Assembly: GCF_001649575.2 (NCBI RefSeq)
Contig: NC_051451.1
Span: 27,140,480 to 27,204,479 of the forward strand
Source: Kryptolebias marmoratus
Lineage: Eukaryota; Chordata; Actinopteri; Cyprinodontiformes; Rivulidae
Reading direction: 5' to 3'
DNA: 64,000 nt
The notes under the pieces are model-generated. The model was not told where the DNA came from, ran no database searches, and was given only the letters and a program-made list of their open reading frames with translations. Shown here piece by piece: positions 61,801 to 64,000 of the stretch (position 1 is its first letter; the number at the start of each line of letters is the position of its first letter). Both the position numbers and the translations under genes were made by a program.

Positions 61801-63732
61801 ATAAATCATAAATTATGAAATTATTCTGTCATTCAAAAATATTTGCAAGAAAAGAGATGAAGAAAAAGATTGAGAATCACTGCTTTAGTGGAAGAGAAAA
61901 AGTTTTTGCAGTGCGGGAAAGCATCATAAAAAACAGACGGGGTTGTATTTATCTGTGGTAAAGTTTTCAACTAAAACAATTTTAATTATAATACTGAAAA
62001 ATACAAGTATGAACAGATTAAATTCAATTATACTGTATCTATTTTTTGCAATTTTCTCTAAATTACCACCTCAGAGTCATAATTGTAACCTTTTTCCATC
62101 CATAGATATGAACCCGAGTTTTCTCCGGATTTAAAAAAAGGTTAATAGAAACATAAACAAAAGCTTAAACTTTATTGGCCTTGCAGCTTTGCATAACACT
62201 GTTAGCAGTGTTCGCAATTTAAATGGAAATCAGCACCTTTTGCAGCAGAGTTATTGCACATTACAGGAGGACGCAACAACATTAACATTCCAACACAGTG
62301 ATTCAAAAAATCCATTTGGTTTTCATTAAATGTTGCACCTGACTTTATGTGACTACATCAAATATTGTCTTTGAGGTCCAAATAAACCAGGAGTGGAACA
62401 TAATCCCACATCCAGCACAGAAAACCTATACTGAAAGAAAATTAAATTCTCCCGGTAGAAGGTTTCCCTTAAGCAATGATGAATTTGTCTGCAAGAATCT
62501 GACTTCTTCAGTCAAGAAATTTGATTACTAAGAGATGGCGAACGCCTTTTTTCCCCAGTTCAGCACACACCAAGGGCAAGGTCAAGGTGACAAATGATTA
62601 GGAAGATAAATAAGTTGCTAAAAGGCCATGGACTGATTTGTAAAGTCCATGTGTGGACAATGATAGTCCGTTAACCTGAGAACACAGAGCGAAGTGGTGA
62701 ATGAGGAGTTTACATCCGAGGTAAACAGCGTCCTACATTCTTAAAGGTAACAGGTGCGCTCACATAAAGAAGGACGTCGTAGTCAAAAAGATGTAAAAAG
62801 GTGGCAGAAACAAGTCATTTCTTCACGTTACATGAAAAACAATTTGTTTCTGTACAGAAACCCTGTTTTTTTTTAAACTTTCATCAGGTACAAAACCAAG
62901 ATATTTGTAGGGGAAAAAATAAAATCAATAGTGGTTCTGAAGTGGATTTAAGAGGGGAGAACTGCTGGAGTTGTCTTTTTCCTACCTTATTTTAGTAGCA
63001 GTTTAAGATCAGACAGATTGGATAACAAACGCAGACAGGAAACAACTGTGTCAGACAACAAAAACAACTTCATGCTCATGTATGTGTCCAGGATGACTCT
63101 CAAATGAAATTTTAGTTCAGTGTCTGCAGAGCTGGCTGAGTTAGAGCCATCATGGTGTTTACTAATGTGGCAGCCATCTTAAAGAAGGCCGACGTCAAAA
63201 GACAACCAGTTTAGATGTTCATCCAACGATTAATCTCTGCAAGTTTCATTACCATTTGTCCAGTAGTTTACAGACACACAGCAGGAAGTAACAAAAAGAT
63301 CAAATGGAGCAGTAAGTAAATTAAAGAAAGAGAGGACTGAGACTGGGGAACCATGTTTGTCTGTGCGGTGCACAATGGAGAAGCCAGCAGTCACACATTA
63401 AAGCAGAAACTCAAAGAGAGCCCCGAGGCCAAAATAAATAAAAAAATAAAATGTAGGAAGACCTGACGCAGGTTCTGACACACACAAACAGAACTGTCCT
63501 TCACTTTTTAAAATTTCACCAAAAAATGGCGAGAAATGGATTATATCCTACCTAATTTTTTGCTTTAAAACTTAAAAAAATCACTTTTCTTTAGACATGA
63601 ATGTTAAGAACCGGGACGTGTGCAGTCGTACCAATCATGCTGTTCAGACAGAGATCTGGAATCCTTTTCTGGTTTGGACCCAGAGGAGCTCCACAAAACG
63701 CCACGGGGGAGTAGAGAGGCAACAGACCCGAA
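24983..63732 (-). CDS. wdr11: WD repeat-containing protein 11 (WDR11), 5'-partial, 21 exons in window
   Basis: WDR11 is a large WD40 scaffold (about 1220 residues in mammals) that acts at the trans-Golgi network in capture of AP-1 vesicles with FAM91A1, and is linked to ciliary/Hedgehog signalling and hypogonadotropic hypogonadism; this is family knowledge. Seen here: 21 exons on the minus strand encoding 841 residues up to a stop at 24983-24985. Every splice phase agrees, and the order matches the vertebrate protein from about its middle to its C-terminus. Fragment residues about 35-440 carry the end of the first propeller and the second propeller (for example LELWD, NFWDLK, EVWDTKE). Residues about 441-841 form the helical C-terminal region. 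The first exon here begins with the last base of a codon, so more exons lie beyond 64000. No frameshift or internal stop was seen, so the gene looks intact in this part. Confidence 0.97.
25186..26756 (-). other. wdr11: Putative U12-type AT-AC intron of WDR11 (last intron)
   Basis: Read on the minus strand, the intron opens with ATATCCTTT at 26748-26756 and closes with AC at 25186-25187. A perfect-looking U12 branch site, TTCCTTGAC, sits at 25198-25206, with its adenosine about 13 bases before the end. The reading frame is A|AT = Asn across the junction. These three signals define minor-spliceosome AT-AC introns. The intron also contains a long AT microsatellite. Its use is inferred and not tested here. 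Confidence 0.9.
25808..25884. repeat. (AT)n microsatellite inside the putative U12 intron
   Basis: About 77 bases of nearly pure AT alternation with a few ATTATA breaks. Confidence 0.97.
26757..26836 (-). CDS. wdr11: WDR11 exon t, fragment residues 748-775, ends at an AT-AC donor
   Basis: Acceptor CGAGCAG, 80 bases. It encodes MRYFDRAALFIEACLKYGVM then EANDSS plus the first base of Asn. No GT donor fits the frame at the end of homology. The exon runs straight into ATATCCTTTTTT, the consensus donor of U12 AT-AC introns. Confidence 0.93.
27330..28215 (+). mobile_element. Tc1-like transposon relic, family X copy 2 (near full length)
   Basis: The left end has ACGACAGATTCCACTGAGTC then GTTATTTATTAAACAAA. 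The right end complements it (TTTAATAAATAATGACACAG then TGGAGTCTGTTGTGTTG). The interior encodes QHGGGGLMVWADSG (27870-27910), DNDPKQ near 27930, and ELKQRWEEEWATTPPQ then SERLIKSYRT near 28015-28100, all transposase landmarks of the Tc1 family. Stops interrupt it. It lies in the intron between exons s and t of WDR11. Confidence 0.85.
28359..28504 (-). CDS. wdr11: WDR11 exon s, fragment residues 700-748
   Basis: Acceptor CTTCCAG, donor GTAAGC, 146 bases. It encodes VRLNPAESSDVLKRWAEHLC, SPQVNHKSKAILVLLSLGCF and YKVGEMLH. Confidence 0.97.
28792..28889 (-). CDS. wdr11: WDR11 exon r, fragment residues 667-699
   Basis: Acceptor TGTTTCAG, donor GTAACG, 98 bases. It encodes GVQLLCLIDKAADACRYLQT then YGEWNRAAWLAK. 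The split codon G|AG gives Glu, as in other vertebrates. Confidence 0.96.
29040..29545 (-). repeat. GCTAAA-rich dispersed repeat, copy 4 (inverse)
   Basis: Plus strand shows repeated TTTAGCTTTTAGCTA, TTTTGCTACATTTAAGG and TTTAGCTTTTGTTCTGCTTG. GTCTGAATGCTGAGTCATCA at 29075 repeats the GAATGCTGACTCATC end motif of copy 1. In the intron between exons q and r. Confidence 0.5.
29623..29788 (-). CDS. wdr11: WDR11 exon q, fragment residues 612-667
   Basis: Acceptor GCTCTCAG, donor GTAGTT, 166 bases. It encodes TDRAVQLLLETSADNPSYYC, DSLKACLVTTITSSGPSQST and IKLVATNMIANGKLA. This is one of the most conserved parts of the C-terminal helical region. Confidence 0.97.
30753..30918 (-). repeat. ~350-bp GCCCGCC-ended dispersed repeat, copy E (internally deleted)
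   Basis: Inverse orientation: CACTATCGCCCTTTCACC at one end and AAAATGCATTCCTTC at the other, with AAATATCTCATGAGCTGC between. About half of the interior is missing. Confidence 0.65.
31149..31244 (-). CDS. wdr11: WDR11 exon p, fragment residues 580-611
   Basis: Acceptor CTCCACAG, donor GTGGGT, exactly 96 bases. It encodes KFQLDRVHLQEVKRSSYEHT then KKCADQLLLLGQ, matching the family at every expected position. Confidence 0.96.
32895..33130. mobile_element. Possible LINE relic
   Basis: CTCTGCACATGTCCAAACCA, CCAGTCCTCCAACCTGTGCT, TGTCCTTGTTCCTGATCCAG and CCGTCCTCGTCCCTC in that order is a pattern I recall from eroded non-LTR retrotransposon copies in fish. No intact frame. Confidence 0.5.
33824..34004 (-). 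CDS. wdr11: WDR11 exon o, fragment residues 519-579
   Basis: Acceptor AACTGTAG, donor GTCAGT, 181 bases. It encodes LFGDESDLTFWTVASHYLQS, then a less conserved Ser/Glu-rich stretch (SVSAAEGSEESQPSPQ), then HLDICQDVLCESSYFQ. The low-complexity middle is variable in the family. Confidence 0.96.
34666..34945 (+). repeat. ~350-bp GCCCGCC-ended dispersed repeat, copy F
   Basis: Starts GAAGAAATGCATATCGCCCG and holds GGATGACTCTCAGCTACTAC; ends near AGCAGGCGATAAAATG. In the intron between exons n and o. Confidence 0.7.
35085..35150 (-). CDS. wdr11: WDR11 exon n (66 bases), fragment residues 497-519
   Basis: A short exon with acceptor ATCCCCAG and donor GTGAGT. It encodes DLKSVLQDPELSLLQRCLLV then S, corresponding to the conserved LLQRCLLVSR motif. 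The phases join exons m and o exactly. Confidence 0.95.
35379..35441 (-). CDS. wdr11: WDR11 exon m (63 bases), fragment residues 476-497
   Basis: A short exon found by frame and homology. The acceptor is TGTTTCAG and the donor GTAAGA. It encodes DYTEKVEIKGLIQEQLNSLS, matching the vertebrate motif LLQEQLNSLSND. Its split first codon (GT plus A) gives Val, as expected. Confidence 0.94.
35858..36690 (-). mobile_element. Tc1-like transposon relic, family X copy 3, with two internal tandem duplications
   Basis: Complement of copies 1 and 2: GGACCATTCTGCTGTGTTTG then GGATCATTGTCCTGTTTG, CAGTGCATTCTGGGTAAACA, ACCTTTGACCTGCTAACTGA. A 75-bp unit is duplicated at about 36051-36200 (both with GGTTGTGGAGGAGTTGTGGC) and an 82-bp unit at about 36253-36416. 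In the intron between exons l and m. Confidence 0.85.
37403..37511 (-). CDS. wdr11: WDR11 exon l, fragment residues 440-476
   Basis: Acceptor CTTCACAG, donor GTAAGT, 109 bases. It encodes PVWCPYLLLPRAALTLKAFL then LLQPWSGTFTMDITQ, the transition from propeller to C-terminal helical region. The intron to exon k is only 78 bases. Confidence 0.96.
37590..37761 (-). CDS. wdr11: WDR11 exon k, fragment residues 383-440
   Basis: Acceptor TCTTGCAG, donor GTGGGC, 172 bases. It encodes VQMVSSTRFGRNVNYRILDI, then DWCTSDKVVLASDDGCIRVL and EMAMKSASYRMDEQDLT, the last WD40 blade of the second propeller. Confidence 0.97.
37840..38010 (-). repeat. GCTAAA-rich dispersed repeat, copy 5 (inverse, weak)
   Basis: TGCTCAT/CAGCTCAT-rich run (CTGTTTTGCTCATTTTAACT, CTGCTCAGCTCATTTGAAG) resembling the complement of the GAGCAAAA/GAGCTGAA words of the family. 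Confidence 0.35.
38850..39478. mobile_element. PIF/Harbinger-like MITE with inverted ends
   Basis: The left end AATGCCCCTTTTACACAGGC then TCTAAAGG pairs with the right end AATTAGAGCCGGTATAAAAG then AGGCATT. Inner arms CTCCACTCTACTCGGCTTG and CGAGCCGAGTAGAGCC also pair. The ends and GC-rich body resemble Harbinger-type MITEs of fish. A 3-bp target duplication is not clear. A minus-strand open frame inside is continuous with WDR11 exon j. Confidence 0.65.
39635..39749 (-). CDS. wdr11: WDR11 exon j, fragment residues 344-382
   Basis: Acceptor TTTTTAG, donor GTGAGG, 115 bases. It encodes GIPTHRGWVKKIRFAPGKGN then QKLLVMYTDGAEVWDTKE, a full WD40 blade. The frame stays open for about 550 bases past the donor into a PIF/Harbinger-like insert. 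Confidence 0.97.
39866..41399. other. WDR11 intron between exons i and j, no further feature
   Basis: AT-rich intronic DNA; no repeat recognised. Confidence 0.4.
41400..41506 (-). CDS. wdr11: WDR11 exon i, fragment residues 309-344
   Basis: Acceptor TGTTGCAG, donor GTAATG, 107 bases. It encodes GSMGSIACIAWKGDTLVLGD then VDGNLNFWDLKARLS, a WD40 blade with the FWD terminal motif. Confidence 0.97.
42376..42737 (+). repeat. ~350-bp GCCCGCC-ended dispersed repeat, copy G
   Basis: Starts GAAGGAATGCATGTCACCCG; holds AATAACTCTCAGCTACTATC and TTAAATTGGGTTGGCTGCAA; ends with CATTATCGCCCGCCTTCGCC. In the intron between exons h and i. Confidence 0.75.
43550..43697 (-). CDS. wdr11: WDR11 exon h, fragment residues 259-308
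   Basis: Acceptor TTTCCTTAG, donor GTGAGT, 148 bases. It encodes LLQDAESKSETSQSISAREH then FVFTDTDGQVYHITVEGNTV and KDGARIPPD. Confidence 0.97.
43860..43985 (+). repeat. GCTAAA-rich dispersed repeat, copy 6 (end only)
   Basis: TTGTCTGAGTGCTGACTCAG then CAGTCACAC repeats the end motif GAATGCTGACTCATCGTTCA of copy 1, after a run of GAAAAAGTTGAAAATATGC. Confidence 0.4.
44052..44173 (-). CDS. wdr11: WDR11 exon g, fragment residues 219-259
   Basis: Acceptor TTTCCACAG, donor GTCCGT (weak, but the only in-frame choice), 122 bases. It encodes EWSPSHNLKSLKKKQMAARE then AMARQTVSDAEQSSVESSVI. The charged SLKKKQ...REAMARQTV stretch is characteristic of WDR11. Confidence 0.96.
45098..45370 (-). mobile_element. 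Tc1-like transposase N-terminal fragment
   Basis: Encodes VREKIIEKYKSEDGSKRISK, APNILRSSVKSIMKTWKEYG and TCVNLPRAVRV, the paired-like helix-turn-helix DNA-binding domain of Tc1 transposases (compare ISKALNIPRSTVKSIIKKW). It then runs into ATETPVSSLKE. The catalytic part is absent. In the intron between exons f and g. Confidence 0.88.
46216..46324 (-). CDS. wdr11: WDR11 exon f, fragment residues 182-218
   Basis: Acceptor TTTCCTCAG, donor GTACCA, 109 bases. It encodes QYLVVVFRDKPLELWDIRTG then TLLREMAKNFPTVTAL, a clear WD40 blade ending in LELWD. Confidence 0.96.
46831..46912. mobile_element. 82-bp piggyBac-like MITE
   Basis: TTAACCCTCTCAAGGCAGGC at the left and GAGCCTGAGAGGGTTAA at the right: inverted CCCTCTCA/TGAGAGGG tips between two TTAA target sites, the signature of piggyBac-type insertion. 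In the intron between exons e and f. Confidence 0.75.
47431..47506 (-). CDS. wdr11: WDR11 exon e, fragment residues 157-182
   Basis: Acceptor TTTTTTCAG, donor GTAAGT, 76 bases. It encodes RCFAFRGERGNDEPPIEMIK then VSHL, matching the conserved FRGERGNDE motif of the family. Confidence 0.96.
47919..47930. repeat. Poly-G run
   Basis: A run of about 11 G, prone to sequencing length error. Confidence 0.9.
48705..48885. mobile_element. Family X MITE: terminal repeats without transposase
   Basis: The left part (AAATCTAACCTCATGTGAGC, CACAGATTCGACCGAGTC then ATTATT) and the right part (AATAAATAATGTTTCAGTG, ATTCACTTGAAGTTAGATT) are inverted versions of each other and match the ends of the longer copies at 27330-28215. 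Nearly all of the interior is gone. In the intron between exons d and e. Confidence 0.7.
50161..50267 (-). CDS. wdr11: WDR11 exon d, fragment residues 121-157
   Basis: Acceptor TTCCACAG, donor GTGAGG, 107 bases. It encodes GIEWVSLTSFLSFATSSPNN then MGMVRNELQHVDLPT. Introns of 5.1 kb and 2.65 kb flank it. Confidence 0.97.
51955..52475 (+). mobile_element. Penelope-like element 3' end with GIY-YIG endonuclease relic
   Basis: Encodes HFKPNKTLRQRLFHPKDKTP (the end of the reverse-transcriptase part), then after a frame change DLYIGETKQPLHRRMAQHRR (52072-52131), the GIY-YIG-type endonuclease core of Penelope-like elements. A stop follows (FMYL*). The 3' end has CTCGGATGAGAAGCGAAACG then TCCTCAA, the common tail of fish Penelope-like copies, with a hammerhead-like core. 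In the intron between exons c and d. Confidence 0.88.
53595..53672 (+). repeat. Retroelement 3' tail
   Basis: TAGTGCCCTGGGATAACTGT then TGTTGTGAATTGGCACGACATGAATAAACTAAATTGAA resembles the GTGCCTTGAGATAAC...TTGGCGCTATATAAATAAA tail shared by fish LINEs/SINEs. Confidence 0.55.
54044..54700 (-). mobile_element. LINE (non-LTR) 3' region interrupted by an assembly gap
   Basis: On the minus strand the part above the gap encodes MVLRQKRAECLLWVGEDVLP then QVEEFKYLGVLFTNEG and REIDRRIGAASA, the reverse-transcriptase C-terminal region of a fish non-LTR element. The part below encodes ALGFPQRSWPKWLGRGKSGS in an eroded tail. Bases 54228-54520 are N. The family cannot be fixed from this piece. Confidence 0.88.
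54228..54520. other. Assembly gap (293 N)
   Basis: Run of N inside a LINE, probably an unresolved repeat. Confidence 0.99.
55362..55446 (-). CDS. wdr11: WDR11 exon c, fragment residues 93-121
   Basis: Acceptor TTCTTAG, donor GTAAAA, 85 bases. It encodes TSNGSVLVYNLTSGLLHKEL then SVHSCEV, part of a WD40 repeat. It starts with GC completing Gly and ends with AG of Arg. Confidence 0.97.
56205..56460 (-). mobile_element. LINE 3' end with expanded 10-bp tandem repeat
   Basis: The minus strand encodes MRWFRHLIGGADPEPTRGTI at the start and ...LDELESVSGVRDVWVSLNLL at the end, the same protein tail as at 12600-12830. Between them are five exact GACATCCTGA units at 56321-56370. In the intron between exons b and c. 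Confidence 0.82.
56580..57010. repeat. Degenerate dispersed repeat related to 7405-7620
   Basis: See the partner entry at 7405: AAGGAAGCCTCCAAAATGTT and TTGAATTTTGAACATATTTA are shared with small changes. Also holds ATGTCCAGGTCCAAAAACCA at about 56971. Confidence 0.45.
57011..59270. other. WDR11 intron between exons b and c, no further feature
   Basis: A short (TA)n run at 58222-58236. No exon or transposon recognised. Confidence 0.4.
59275..59545 (-). mobile_element. Tc1-like transposase N-terminal fragment
   Basis: Encodes MDPRKLRTELSQELRDK, then in another frame MIEQHVEGKDYKTVSKQLDI then PVTPEGSGPNW. This resembles the helix-turn-helix start (LRDKIIEKHxxGxGYKxISKxLxIP) of Tc1 transposases. 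Frame-broken and short. Confidence 0.72.
59777..59953 (-). CDS. wdr11: WDR11 exon b, fragment residues 34-93
   Basis: Acceptor TATCTAG, donor GTGAGT, 177 bases. It encodes GQTLIAGEPLP followed by the very conserved block LKFLLTGLLSGLP, FAIRMCPPLTTKN and YQPLLAIG. This block is diagnostic for WDR11. Confidence 0.97.
59954..63080. other. WDR11 intron between exons a and b, no further feature
   Basis: AT-rich. The splice phases of exons a and b join directly (G|GT Gly), so no missing exon is needed here. Confidence 0.5.
63085..63300 (+). repeat. ~350-bp GCCCGCC-ended dispersed repeat, copy H (partial)
   Basis: GTCCAGGATGACTCTCAAAT, TTTTAGTTCAGTGTCTGCAG, GTGGCAGCCATCTTAAAGAA and GCAAGTTTCATTACCATTTG match the interior blocks in order. 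Both ends are lost. Confidence 0.55.
63632..63732 (-). CDS. wdr11: WDR11 exon a (first in window), fragment residues 1-34
   Basis: Acceptor TGCCAG precedes a leading T that completes an upstream codon, and the donor is GTACGA. It encodes SGLLPLYSPVAFCGAP and ends ...CLNSMI plus the first base of a Gly codon. This matches the linker of vertebrate WDR11 (PLYSPVxFCGxPxG ... NMIGQ). The exon is 101 bases. Confidence 0.93.
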
Positions 63733-64000
63733 CTGGCACAGCGGCGGAGACAAGAACATTAATCAAAATTATTTCCTTTGCAAGGTACATATCTGTTGCT
63801 GCAACCAAGTGAGTGGGGAGTAATAAATGAATATTGCTTACAGAAATGATGAATGTAATCTGCTTTTTAATAAATTACCAAAACACACGGCTAAAGCAAT
63901 ATTCTTACAGGATGTTATGCATGTTTGGTTCTGGGTTTGATTAGATGCTGCTTAATAAATAGCAAAGAGGATCCTCAGGAAGAAATAAATAAATTCTTGA

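Overview
This is a vertebrate nuclear window, almost certainly from a ray-finned (teleost) fish. The evidence is one multi-exon gene with spliceosomal introns, AT-rich non-coding DNA, and a dense mix of repeats typical of teleosts: several Tc1-like transposons, hAT-, piggyBac- and PIF/Harbinger-type MITEs, LINE 3' ends and a Penelope-like element. I cannot name the species. A 293-base N gap (54228-54520) and a single N (15534) show it is a draft assembly.

The only gene I can support is WDR11, on the minus strand from about 63732 down to its stop codon at 24983. Twenty-one consecutive coding exons were placed by eye. All 20 introns keep the reading frame, and together they encode the C-terminal 841 residues. 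The N-terminal part, including the start codon and promoter, lies beyond base 64000. WDR11 is a two-propeller WD40 scaffold that works at the trans-Golgi in vesicle capture and is linked to ciliary/Hedgehog signalling. Nineteen introns are GT-AG. The last one (25186-26756) looks like a minor-spliceosome (U12) AT-AC intron with a textbook donor, branch site and acceptor.

Layout: bases 1-150 hold a 53-bp tandem array with telomere-like GGTTAGGG words. Bases 151-22500 are non-coding, with many transposon relics and a few stretches that look like candidate conserved non-coding DNA. Bases 22500-24982 are the putative 3' UTR/downstream flank of WDR11. Bases 24983-63732 are WDR11 exons and repeat-rich introns. 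Bases 63733-64000 are the start of a further intron.

Two dispersed repeat families that I cannot assign to a known class recur through the window. One is about 350 bp with GAATGCATATCGCCCGCC-like ends (at least 8 copies). The other is a purine-rich, GCTAAA-rich family (about 6 copies). A Tc1-like family with about 60-70 bp terminal inverted repeats is present as three long relics plus one short internally deleted MITE. No cellular gene other than WDR11, no RNA gene, no CRISPR and no prokaryotic feature was found.
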